Positions 17,466-27,500 of a stretch of 64,000 nucleotides of DNA are shown here, one piece after another. Under the pieces are notes generated by a model. It had not been told where the DNA came from, did not search any database, and saw only the letters and a list, made by a program, of their open reading frames with translations. The stretch lies in NCBI GenBank assembly GCA_963524305.1, contig CAURGH010000002.1, positions 137,578 to 201,577 on the forward strand. The letters are read 5' to 3'. Numbering within the stretch: the first letter of the stretch is position 1; every line of letters begins with the position of its first letter. Source of the DNA: JABCPH02 sp963524305. Its GTDB lineage: Bacteria > Fusobacteriota > Fusobacteriia > Fusobacteriales > Leptotrichiaceae. Both the position numbers and the translations under genes were made by a program.

Positions 17466-18431
17466 ATGTCAAATTTGAATAAAGAAATTGTTAATGAGAT
17501 TTTAGAAAGAATAAAAGGGGATTTTTTGAAAGAAATTAAAGAAAATAATGTGGAACTTAATATTAAGCCACTTTGTCATGCAAAACTTTTGGATAGAGAA
17601 GAAATTTCCTTGACGGAGAGTAAAGTGGGAGGATTTCCGTATATTCCAATTGGAGAAAGAGCACCGATGTTTTATGATAAATTTTCAGATTGTGAAGATG
17701 AAGAGGAGAGAAATGAAACAATGGCTTTGTTTGCTCAAATTAATTGTGAGGATTTAAAAGGGCTTGAAAATTTTCCTGAAAAGGGGCTTATTCAAATTTA
17801 TCTGCAAGGAGATACAGATTTTGAAGTTTGTGATGAAAATGACTTAAAAGTGATTTATTATGAAAATATTGGGGAACATTACAGTGAAGAAGAATTAAAA
17901 GATATTTATAATCCAAAATTTGATTATGGAGATTTTTCTTTTGGAGAAACGCTTGGAAGAGAAATTGGGTATGCATTGGAATTTTCTTCGATGTATAATA
18001 TTTCAGAGATAAGTGAAGAAAAACAGGAAAAATATCTTGAGACAACTTTGGAAAAAATGAATTTAAAATTGTCGGAAAAAGAAAAGGAAGATATATTTTT
18101 AAAGGTAGAAGATGACATATTCTATAATTTTAAATGGAATGAGTATATTGACAAAAATATGGAAATAGTAGATGAAAAGGCGTGTGAAATTGATTCAAGA
18201 ACGCATTGTGGCGGATATCCTGATTTTTTTCAAGGATATGACCCTAGAGAAAAGGAAGGAGAAAAAGAAAAATACGATACGGTTCTTTTTCAGTTAGGAA
18301 GTGATTTGTCTAAAGATGGAGATTGGAGAGCTTTAATTTTTGATGCTGGATTTGTGAACTTTTTTATTAATAGTGAAAAATTGAAAAATAAAGATTTTTC
18401 AGATATTTTTGTTGATGTTCAATGTGGTTAA
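17466..18431 (+). CDS. DUF1963 (YwqG-like) protein
   Basis: Cytosolic-looking acidic protein of 321 residues that matches the DUF1963/YwqG family. Recognisable blocks are SKVGGFPYIPIGE, ALFAQINCEDL, the conserved HCGGYPDFFQGYDPR and LFQLGSDLSKDGDWRALIFD near the C-terminus. The family's function is unproven; members occur beside polymorphic toxins and in stress loci, so an immunity-like role is one hypothesis. Start: ATG with GAGGGAGTAA upstream. It lies between the chimeric remnant and the large DKNYY gene, splitting a family that is otherwise contiguous. Confidence 0.83.
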   Translation: MSNLNKEIVNEILERIKGDFLKEIKENNVELNIKPLCHAKLLDREEISLTESKVGGFPYIPIGERAPMFYDKFSDCEDEEERNETMALFAQINCEDLKGLENFPEKGLIQIYLQGDTDFEVCDENDLKVIYYENIGEHYSEEELKDIYNPKFDYGDFSFGETLGREIGYALEFSSMYNISEISEEKQEKYLETTLEKMNLKLSEKEKEDIFLKVEDDIFYNFKWNEYIDKNMEIVDEKACEIDSRTHCGGYPDFFQGYDPREKEGEKEKYDTVLFQLGSDLSKDGDWRALIFDAGFVNFFINSEKLKNKDFSDIFVDVQCG

Positions 18432-18524
18432 GATTTTTGAATGACAAGGGAAATATGAGCATTTATTAAAAAGGATTTAGATAAATCTAACATTAAAACG
18501 AAAAATTAAAAATAAGGAGCGAAT

Positions 18525-21500
18525 ATGAAAACAAAAAATCTATTAAAAATATTGATTTTATTTATTTTAGCGGGAACTATTGCAAATGCTGAATATTTTA
18601 AGGAAAATGGAGAAGTTTATTATAAAATGCCATATTTTGAAATCAAGTTGAAAGTGAAAGGTGCGGATGCGAAGACTTTGGAAAATATTGGAGAAGATAA
18701 TATGGAAATGGCTGGCTTTTTTGGAAAAGATAGCAAGAATACTTATTTTATTGGGAAAAAGATAAAAGATGTTTCACCTAAAGGATTTGAGATTTTGGAT
18801 ACAAAATATGTAAAAGATGATAAAAACTTGTATAAATTTGAAACTGATTCGCTTTCTTATTTTTCAAGTAATGAAATAAAAACGAAAAAAGTTTCGATTG
18901 ATGGACTTGATGTGAAAAGTTTTAAGGCTTTAGAGAATAATAAAGATTCCTACTTCGACTATTATGTAGATAAAAGCAATGTTTATATTGATAAAGATAA
19001 TTTAGAAAAAATAACAGGAGCGGATAGAAATTCTTTTGAAATTTTAGGGTATTCTATTGCTAGAGATAAAAATAATGTCTATAATAAAGGGGAAAAATTA
19101 GGAAATATAGATATTGCGAGTTTTAAATATTTTGATAATGGGATAGCAAAAGATAAGAATAGAGTTTTTTATATGGATGAGCGTAAAGATATTAAAAATG
19201 CGGATGCGAAAACTTTTGAGAGAATGGGAGAAAGTTACTATTTTAGGGATAAAAATAATGTTTTTGCTTTAAAAAATGATTATTCTGACTCTAATTATAA
19301 TTTGGTTTTGGAAATGTCGAAAAATATTGATAGAAGTAGTTTTGATATTTTGAATAATGAATTTGGGAAAGATAAAAATGGCGTTTATTATTTTGGAGAA
19401 AAAATAGATGGAATTTCTTCGAATAATGCTAAAGTTGTTGAAGAATTAGGAGATTACGATTATATTTTTCAAAGTGGCAATGATCATTACTTGGTGACTG
19501 TAAATGAAGGAAATTCGTATGACAAGTCAGATGATAATACAAAAGAAAAATTTAAAATAAAGAAAATAAATGGCTTGAATATTGATTATGACACATTTAA
19601 ATATTTTGAAATATACGATTTGTATAAAGATAAAAATAATTTTTATTATCATTCAGATAATGACTTGAAAAAAATTAAAAGTGGCATTGATGTTAAAAGT
19701 GCTGAAAAAATAATTGAATTGCGTGATTTTATAAAGGACAAAAATAACATTTATTATTTTTCTGATGGAAAACTTGAGAAAATTAATTTGAAAATTGATG
19801 TAAATAATTTGGAATATTTGGATGATGGAAATTCTGTTTTTAGTAGTTATTTGAGAGATGGGAAAAATGTTTACTTTGTGAATGATGAAGATGGGAAAAT
19901 AAAAATTGTGAAAAATGTTGATAAAAACACATTTAAAGTTGTAAACGGAAATTATGGAGTGGATAGTAAAAATGTTTATTATTTGGGAGAAAAACTGGAT
20001 TTTGTAGGATTAGATGGACTTAAAATCTTTAATGAGGGTTATTTGAAAGATAAGAAAAATGTTTATGAAATTTCTGTAAATGATAATGATGAAGTGAAAG
20101 TAAAACCGATTAAAAATCTTAATATTGATGTGGCAACTTTTGAAGATATTTTCGGTGGATTAAATTACAAAGATAAAAATTCAGTTTATTATGTTGATGA
20201 AAATAATGGAGAAGTTTCTTTGAAAATATTAAAAGGAGCAGATCCGGCTACATTTGAGTTTGGAGTTATTTCTAAAGATAAAAATAGTGTTTTTGTTGAT
20301 AATCAGAAATTGGAAGGTGTGAGTTCTAAAGGATTTGAAGTATTGGCTGATTTGTTTAATTTTGTGAAGGATTATAAGAATGTTTATTATTTGGATAGAG
20401 AAAGTGATGGGATTACTTATAAAGTAAAAGTTTTAGATACAAAAGGAATTGATATTCCGAGTTTTGAATTTTTTGGAGATTCTTATAACAAATATTTTAA
20501 AGATAAAGATAATATATATTTTTTGAATGATAAAGATGATAAAATGGAATTTGAAAAATTGGATGGTGCGAATCCGAAAACATTTGAAATTGTTGACGAT
20601 TATTTTGCAAGAGATGATAAAAATGTTTATTTCTTTAATAAAAAAGTGATTGGAGTAGATGCGAAAACTTTTGAAAAAGTTGGTTATGATATTGTAAAAG
20701 ATAAAAATGGAGTGTATTTTTTGGAAAATGTTTTAGAGGAAAATGAAAATCTAGAAATAAAGGCAAAAAACTTGAAAGCAGATGGAATTGATTTGAAGAC
20801 ATTAAAGAAATTAGATAACGGTTATTTTAAAGATAAAAATAGTATTTATTATGAATTGAGTGGTAATCTTTATAAAATGAAAAATGTTGACTTACCGACA
20901 TTTGAAGTTTTAAATTCGCCTTACAGCAGTTCTGTTTATTTTGCGAAAGATAAAAATAATGTTTATTATAATGGGAAAAAATTGGATGGAATTGTTCCTA
21001 ATGATTTTGAGCAGATACAAAGTTATTTTATAAAAGATAAAAATGGAATTTATAAATTTGAAGAAGATGAAAATGAACAAGATCTAAAAATAACTCCAAT
21101 TAATGCAAAAATAGATTTTAAAAATCTTAAAGAATTAGATTGGAAGTATTTTGGAGATGATAAAAATATTTATTATTTTGATGAAGATAGTTTTAAAAAA
21201 GTAGATAAAGCAGATATAAATTCATTTGGACAAATAGACTATACTGGTTTTTTTAAAGATAAAAACAATGTTTATTATGAGGGAGAAAAAGTAGAAGGAA
21301 TAGATATGAACAGTATCGAAGTAGTAAATGGAATGTGTATAAAAGATAAAAATAGTGTCTTTTATGAAGGAAAAAAATTAAGAAATATCAGTCCTACTAA
21401 TTTTAATATTTTTTATGGCGGAATTTCGTATGATATAATTTTAGTTGATAAAAATGGAGCTTACAAATTGTTGGAAAATGAAAATCAAAAAGATAAAATA

Positions 21501-21773
21501 AAAATAATTCCACTTGACAGCAAAAATATTGACTTAAAAACTCTTGAAAGGATAGATTCTCCAATAGATAGTTCCAATTATTTTAAAGATAAAAATGGAG
21601 TTTATTTTTTGAATGAAGAAAAATTCGTGAAAATAAATGGAGCGGATATAGATACTTTTGAAGTGACAATGAGTGGAAAATATGGAAAAGATAGGAATAA
21701 TGTTTATTTTGAAGGGAAGAAAATAGAAGGGGAGAATCCGAAGAAGTTTGAAGAAATTGATATTAATGATTAG
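18525..21773 (+). CDS. Large DKNYY-repeat exported protein
   Basis: A 1082-residue exported protein with a signal peptide (ILILFILAGTIANAEYFK) and roughly 25 DKN-type repeat units along its whole length. Cores vary as DKNNVYN, DKNRVFY, DKNGVYY, DKNNFYY, DKNSIYY and DRNNVYF. Each is preceded by an acidic SFE.LD-type strand and often followed by a .GEKLEGI turn, giving a period of about 35-45 residues. Such a solenoid of beta-hairpins suggests an extended surface or periplasmic rod, but the family has no established activity. No lipobox, sortase motif or outer-membrane anchor is seen, so how it is retained is unclear. Start: ATG with AAGGAG seven bases upstream. Confidence 0.85.
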   Translation: MKTKNLLKILILFILAGTIANAEYFKENGEVYYKMPYFEIKLKVKGADAKTLENIGEDNMEMAGFFGKDSKNTYFIGKKIKDVSPKGFEILDTKYVKDDKNLYKFETDSLSYFSSNEIKTKKVSIDGLDVKSFKALENNKDSYFDYYVDKSNVYIDKDNLEKITGADRNSFEILGYSIARDKNNVYNKGEKLGNIDIASFKYFDNGIAKDKNRVFYMDERKDIKNADAKTFERMGESYYFRDKNNVFALKNDYSDSNYNLVLEMSKNIDRSSFDILNNEFGKDKNGVYYFGEKIDGISSNNAKVVEELGDYDYIFQSGNDHYLVTVNEGNSYDKSDDNTKEKFKIKKINGLNIDYDTFKYFEIYDLYKDKNNFYYHSDNDLKKIKSGIDVKSAEKIIELRDFIKDKNNIYYFSDGKLEKINLKIDVNNLEYLDDGNSVFSSYLRDGKNVYFVNDEDGKIKIVKNVDKNTFKVVNGNYGVDSKNVYYLGEKLDFVGLDGLKIFNEGYLKDKKNVYEISVNDNDEVKVKPIKNLNIDVATFEDIFGGLNYKDKNSVYYVDENNGEVSLKILKGADPATFEFGVISKDKNSVFVDNQKLEGVSSKGFEVLADLFNFVKDYKNVYYLDRESDGITYKVKVLDTKGIDIPSFEFFGDSYNKYFKDKDNIYFLNDKDDKMEFEKLDGANPKTFEIVDDYFARDDKNVYFFNKKVIGVDAKTFEKVGYDIVKDKNGVYFLENVLEENENLEIKAKNLKADGIDLKTLKKLDNGYFKDKNSIYYELSGNLYKMKNVDLPTFEVLNSPYSSSVYFAKDKNNVYYNGKKLDGIVPNDFEQIQSYFIKDKNGIYKFEEDENEQDLKITPINAKIDFKNLKELDWKYFGDDKNIYYFDEDSFKKVDKADINSFGQIDYTGFFKDKNNVYYEGEKVEGIDMNSIEVVNGMCIKDKNSVFYEGKKLRNISPTNFNIFYGGISYDIILVDKNGAYKLLENENQKDKIKIIPLDSKNIDLKTLERIDSPIDSSNYFKDKNGVYFLNEEKFVKINGADIDTFEVTMSGKYGKDRNNVYFEGKKIEGENPKKFEEIDIND

Positions 21774-21800
21774 TAAAAATGAAAGGAGGGGATATTCGAT

Positions 21801-23504
21801 ATGAAAAACAGCAAAAAAACAAAACTGCCAATCGGAGTATCCAATTTTAAAGACATTATTGAAAAAAATTACTATTATTTTGATAAAACAAAATTTATAG
21901 AAAATATTTTAGAAGATGGCTCTCAGGTGAAATTGTTTACTCGTCCCAGAAGATTTGGAAAAACATTGAATATGTCGATGCTTAAATACTTTTTTGATGT
22001 TAAGAATAAAGATGAGAACAGGAAACTGTTTGAAGGGTTGAATATTTCTAAAAGTGAGTATTTTGACGTGCAAGGGAATTTTCCTGTAATTTCGGTTTCG
22101 TTTAAGAAATATCAGGAAAAAGATTGGGAAAATGGATTTGATATGATTAAAGATATTATTTCTGGCTTGTATGATGAATTTGAGTTTGTGAAGGAAAAAC
22201 TTAGCACAAGAAAAAAGAAAAAGTTTGATTCAATTTTGATGGAGGAAGCTAATCTTGCTAATTGGAAAAATTCGTTGGCAGATTTATCAAATTATTTGTA
22301 TGATTTTTATGGAAAAAAAGTGATTGTTTTAATAGATGAATATGACCAGCCGATAATAAATTCCTATATTGAGGGATATTACGATGAAACTATTGATTTT
22401 TTCAAAAGTTTTTATGGAGCTGTTTTGAAGGATAACGAGTACCTTGAAATGGGAGTTATGACTGGGATTTTGAGGGTTGCTAAGGAAAATATTTTTTCTG
22501 GGTTGAATAATTTAGAAGTTCATACAATTTTAGATGATGAGTTTACAGAATATTTTGGGATTATGGAAAACGAAGTAGAGAAATCACTCGAAGATTTTGA
22601 CTTAAAATATGAACTGAAAGATGTCCAAAAATGGTATAATGGTTATTTATTTGGAAATAGACAAGTTTATAATCCGTGGTCTATTATCAACTTTTTAAAA
22701 AATGGAAAATTGAAACCTTATTGGGTAAACACAAGTGGAAATGGTCTTATTAAATTGTATTTGAAAAAGTTAAGAGACACTATTTTTGATGATTTCACAA
22801 AACTTCTGGATAAAAAAAATATCTTAAAAATTATTAATGATAATATGACTTTTGGTAATTTGGAAGCTAATTTTGAAAAAAATATTTGGAATTTATTTTT
22901 TCATAGCGGTTACTTGACTTTGGCAGAAAAATACAATGGAAATGATGTTTATTTAAAAATACCAAACGAAGAGATATTAAAAATGTTTTCAGAAATGTTT
23001 ATAGAAGTATACTTTGATAGTTATGAAAAATTTTTGTATATGTCAGATGCTTTAAGAAAAGGAGATATTTCAAATTTCAAAAAATATCTAAAAGAAATTT
23101 TATTGGAAAATACTGGAATATTTGATGTGAGCGGAACTTACAAAGAGCAATTTTATCACGGATTGATGTTAGGATTGGTTTTAATTTTGAAAAATGAATA
23201 TGAAATTACATCGAATAATTTTTCGGGAAAAGGAAGATATGATTTACTTTTAAAACCTAAAAATATTCTGGAAGGAAAAGAAGGAATTATTATTGAATTG
23301 AAAATTATTAATGGGACAGAAAATTTAAGTAATGATAAAATTCATGAAAAACTTGAAAAGGGATGTGAAGTTGCGTTGAATCAAATTGATGAAAAAGGAT
23401 ATAGTTCTGTTTTGAAAAATGCTGGGATTGAGAAAGTTTTGAAAATTGGGATTGCATTTTTGGGGAAAGAATTTGAGGTGAAGTTTGAGAGAGAAGAGAT
23501 ATAA
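21801..23504 (+). CDS. AAA-ATPase-like protein with C-terminal PD-(D/E)XK nuclease-like domain
   Basis: 567-residue protein of the AAA-ATPase_like plus PDDEXK_9 architecture, often present in many copies in Fusobacteria and Bacteroidetes. The N-terminus has the family start LPIGVSNFKDIIE and a P-loop variant FTRPRRFGKTLNMSML. Walker B is KKVIVLIDEYDQPI. The C-terminal domain shows the nuclease-fold residues in GRYDLLL and GIIIELKI (Asp, then Glu-x-Lys). The true role is unknown; mobile-element or defence links have been proposed for the class. Start: ATG with a strong AAAGGAGGGG upstream. It is the last gene of the rightward block and converges on yebC. Confidence 0.88.
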   Translation: MKNSKKTKLPIGVSNFKDIIEKNYYYFDKTKFIENILEDGSQVKLFTRPRRFGKTLNMSMLKYFFDVKNKDENRKLFEGLNISKSEYFDVQGNFPVISVSFKKYQEKDWENGFDMIKDIISGLYDEFEFVKEKLSTRKKKKFDSILMEEANLANWKNSLADLSNYLYDFYGKKVIVLIDEYDQPIINSYIEGYYDETIDFFKSFYGAVLKDNEYLEMGVMTGILRVAKENIFSGLNNLEVHTILDDEFTEYFGIMENEVEKSLEDFDLKYELKDVQKWYNGYLFGNRQVYNPWSIINFLKNGKLKPYWVNTSGNGLIKLYLKKLRDTIFDDFTKLLDKKNILKIINDNMTFGNLEANFEKNIWNLFFHSGYLTLAEKYNGNDVYLKIPNEEILKMFSEMFIEVYFDSYEKFLYMSDALRKGDISNFKKYLKEILLENTGIFDVSGTYKEQFYHGLMLGLVLILKNEYEITSNNFSGKGRYDLLLKPKNILEGKEGIIIELKIINGTENLSNDKIHEKLEKGCEVALNQIDEKGYSSVLKNAGIEKVLKIGIAFLGKEFEVKFEREEI

Positions 23505-23534
23505 GTTTTAGAAATGTATATTTAAATCAAAAAT

Positions 23535-23562
23535 AAAAAAGAGGTTTTGGGCCTCTTTTTTT
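23535..23562. terminator. Bidirectional terminator between the AAA-ATPase gene and yebC
   Basis: AAAAAAGAGG pairs with CCTCTTTTTT around a seven-base loop. The flanking A-run and T-run let it serve both converging genes. Confidence 0.85.
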
Positions 23563-23563
23563 C

Positions 23564-24283
23564 TTATAATTCTCCAGCATAATTGTGATGAACTTTTTGT
23601 ACATCGTCGTCATTTTCTAGAGTATCAATTAATTTTTTCAATTTTTGTAAATCTTCTTCTCCTAAAGATTCTACTTCGATAGATGGTAAATATTGAATAT
23701 CTGCTTCTAATAACTCATATCCAGCGTTTCTTAACGCATCAGCTACAGCATCAAAGTTTGCAGTTTCAGTTGTGATGTAAAAGCTATCTTCTAAAGTTTC
23801 CATATCTTCCATTCCGGCTTCAAGAGCAACTTCCATCAATGCTTCTTCGTCAATTGCGTCAGTTTTTTCTATAATGATTTCACCTTTTCTCCCAAACATG
23901 TATGAAACTGATCCAGAAACTCCAAGATTTCCACCATTTCTATCAAAAGCCATTTTTACAGATGAAGCTGTTCTGTTTTTGTTATCTGTAAGTGCTTCAA
24001 CAATAATTGCAACTCCTGCAGGTCCGTATCCTTCATAGTTTAATGTTTCAAAAGCTGTTGAACCATCAGTTCCTGCTCCTTTTTTAATTGCTCTGTTAAT
24101 GTTGTCGTTAGGCATATTTATCGCTTTTGCTTTTTCAATAGCATGTTTTAATGCTACGTTAAATTCTGGATTTTCTCCACCTCTTGCAGCAACTGTAATT
24201 AATCTAACAAGTTTGGTAAATGAAGCAGCTCTTTTTTTATCTTGTGCTTCTTTACGTCCAGCTATCGTACCGTGTCTTCCCAT
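23564..24283 (-). CDS. yebC: YebC/PmpR-family protein
   Basis: Cytosolic protein of 239 residues matching the YebC/TACO1 family throughout: MGRHGTIAGRKEAQDKKRAA at the N-terminus, the NMPNDNINRAIKKGAG block and the central YEGYGPAGVAIIVEALTDN. Family members act as DNA-binding regulators (PmpR) or, as shown for YebC-type proteins, help ribosomes through difficult stretches such as polyproline. It is one of only two genes on the minus strand here. Its start has GGAGG (reading CCTCC at 24290-24294 on the plus strand), and a promoter lies just upstream, back to back with that of polC. Confidence 0.95.
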   Translation of the reverse strand: MGRHGTIAGRKEAQDKKRAASFTKLVRLITVAARGGENPEFNVALKHAIEKAKAINMPNDNINRAIKKGAGTDGSTAFETLNYEGYGPAGVAIIVEALTDNKNRTASSVKMAFDRNGGNLGVSGSVSYMFGRKGEIIIEKTDAIDEEALMEVALEAGMEDMETLEDSFYITTETANFDAVADALRNAGYELLEADIQYLPSIEVESLGEEDLQKLKKLIDTLENDDDVQKVHHNYAGEL

Positions 24284-24313
24284 AATAATCCTCCATAAAT
24301 TTTTTTACGAATA

Positions 24314-24343
24314 ATTATAGCATATTTTTTTTTACAAAGTAAA
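24314..24343 (-). promoter_or_regulatory. Promoter of yebC
   Basis: On the minus strand TGCTATAAT is an extended -10 box (TATAAT at 24314-24319), with TTTACT 18 bases upstream at 24338-24343. Confidence 0.55.
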
Positions 24344-24436
24344 GCATTTTTTGTACTTCTCCTTGTTTTTAACTAAAAAGTAAAAAATGAAAAATATCAA
24401 TTTTATTTAAGCTAAGAATTTTCTAGAAATAAAATG

Positions 24437-24465
24437 TTGTAATAAGAGTAAAAGTTTTGTATAAT
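24437..24465 (+). promoter_or_regulatory. Promoter of polC
   Basis: TTGTAA (24437-24442) and TATAAT (24460-24465) have 17-base spacing and lie 55 bases before the polC start. Confidence 0.7.
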
Positions 24466-24520
24466 AAAATGTGGAAAAATTTTTTAACGTTTTAGATAAA
24501 AATGTAAAAAGGGAGGAAAA

Positions 24521-27500
24521 ATGGCAAGGTACATGAAAATAAAACCAGCGGATAATTTTTTAGACAAATACAGTATGAAAAGTTTTGAGATAGATACTCT
24601 TAGTGTGTATTCTGAGAAAAAGATAATTGAACTGCATTTGAAGATAAATAATTATAACGCGGATAGGGAAATTGAGGATTTGAGGAAACTTTTGTATAAA
24701 AGTTTTGGTAATGGATTGACGTTGAGAGTGGAATATGAGATTAAGCCTGAGCTTATTAAAGAAAATGTAATTGGATATGTGAAATTTAATATTGAAAATT
24801 ATAAATTTGAGAGTGAGAGATATCGATATTTATTTGCAAATTATGAAGTGGATAATATTGAAAAAGTACTTTATATTAAGCTGCCGGCCGAGCATATGGT
24901 AGAAGAAGTGAGAAAATCTCCAATTGTTCATAGACTAAGTGATAAGATTTCAAAAGCGTTCGATGAAGAGAGAAGAGTTGAATTGACGACTGGAGATTTT
25001 GAGGAATTGAGAAAGAATTTGGCGGAACATTTTAATAATCTTGAGAAACCAGTTGAAGCTAAAGATATCCCAAAACCCGTACCTTCAAATCAAAATCAAT
25101 CGAAAATTACAACTTCATACAATAAAAATAAATATAGCAAAAAAATTGAGGATAGAAAAGCTAGTTCTTTTAGTGATCTTGAATATTTGAATGCTGGAGA
25201 GGATGTGGCATTAGAAGGGAAAATATTTGGATTAGATATAAAGAAAACTAAAAATGGAAATTTGATGTATGATTTTCTAATTACAGATTATAGTGATTCA
25301 ATAAGTTGTAGAATTTTCTTGAAACCAAATGAAGATTTGGAAATAAAAGTTGGAGAATGGGTAAAAGTAATTGGTAGTTTTGAGGCGGATAGATTTACAC
25401 AAGAGTATATAATTAATACAAAAAGAGTGGATAAGATTCCTTCAAAAGATGTAAAAAGAGTGGATAATGCTGAGAAAAAAAGGATTGAGTTACATGCACA
25501 TACAAATATGAGTGAAATGAGTGGAGTTATGTCTGCTAAAGATTTAGCAAAAAGAGCAAAAGAATTTGGTCATAGTGCAGTGGCAGTTACTGATTTTGGA
25601 GTAGTTCATTCGTATCCGTTTGCATATAAGGAAGCGACTGAAGATTTTAAGATAATTTTTGGAATAGAGGCTTATGTTGTAGATGATGAACAGGAAATGA
25701 TTACGAAGCCAAAAGATATTAATATTGAAGAAGAAACTTACGTTGTATTCGATTTGGAAACGACAGGATTAGATCCTTTTAAGGATAAAATAATCGAGAT
25801 TGGTGCAGTTAAATTGAGAGGTAACCAAATAATTGATAATTTTTCTTTTTTTGTAAATCCTGAAATTCCAATACCAGAGAATATTACAAAATTGACAAGT
25901 ATCACAGATGAAATGGTAAAAGATGCTGAAACAGTTGAAGTTGTATTACCAAAATTTTTAGAATTTTGTGGAGATTCGACTGTTGTAGCTCATAATGCGA
26001 AGTTTGATGTTGGATTTGTGAATCAAAAAGCAAAAGGATTGGGTTTAGATTATTCGCCAAGCGTTATTGATACTTTGCATTGGGCTAGAATATTATTGCC
26101 AGATCAAAAAAGATTTGGATTGAAATATGTTGCTAATTATTTTAAAATTTCATTGGAAAATCATCATAGAGCGGTTGATGACGCAAAGGCAACTGCTGAA
26201 ATATTTCAGAAATTTTTAAATATGGTACTTAGTCGTAAAATATTGAAATTATCGGAAATAAATGGAACCTTGCAAACGAATATTCAAAATGCAGATACTG
26301 AAAATACAATGATTTTAGTAAAAAATCAAGCTGGATTAAAAACATTGTATGAACTAGTTTCAAAATCTCATATTGAATTTTTTGGAAATAGAAAACCGAG
26401 AATTCCAAAAACGTTATTAAATGAAATGAGAGAAAATCTTTTGTTAGCAAGTTCAGCTTCGATTGTGTTTCAAAATAGTGGAGAATTAGCAAGATTATAT
26501 CTTCGTGGAACAGAAAAAGAAGATATCGAAGAAAAAGCTAAATTTTACGATTATATAGAAATTTATCCGTTATCGAATTATGTAGATGCAGTTGAAACTG
26601 GGGAAATAGACAATATAGAAGTAATTAAAGAGATGAATCAATATTTTTATGAATTAGGTAAAAAGTTAGGAAAAATCGTGGTTGCGACAGGAGATTGTCA
26701 TTATCTTGAAGAGAGAGAAGCTATTAATAGAAGTGTTTTAGTATTAGGAAGCGGAATGGGAAGAAGGCAGTTTTCCTATGATAAGAAACTTTTCTTTAAA
26801 ACAACTGATGAAATGTTGAAGGAATTCGACTATTTAGGAGAAGATATTGCTTATGAAGTAGTTGTTGAGAACACTAATAAAATTAATGATATGATTGAGC
26901 CTGTAAGACCAATTCCAACAGGATTTTATCCTCCGAAGATTGATGGAGCGGAAGATCAGGTTCGAGAAATGTCTTACAAGAGATTGGAAGAGCTTTATGG
27001 TGAGGATATCCCTGATCATTTGAAAGAAAGAGTTGAAAAAGAATTAAATTCGATTATTGGAAATGGATTTGCGGTATTGTATTTGATTGCACAGAAATTG
27101 GTAAATAAATCAGTTGAGGCTGGATATTTAGTTGGTTCAAGAGGTTCGGTCGGATCTTCAATTGTTGCATACTTGATGGGAATTACCGAAGTTAATGGAC
27201 TTTATCCTCATTATCGTTGTCCAAAATGTAAACACACAGAATTTATGATGGTTGAAGGAAGTGGAGTCGATTATCCTGATAAAAATTGTCCGAAATGTGG
27301 TACAAAATACATAAAAGACGGTCATGCGATACCATTTGAAGTATTTATGGGATTCAATGGAGATAAAGTTCCAGATATTGATTTAAACTTTTCTGGAGAA
27401 TATCAATCAAAAATTCATAAATATACCGAAGAATTGTTTGGTTCAGATAATGTATTTAGAGCGGGAACAATTTCTACTTTGGCTGAGCGAAATGCGTTTG

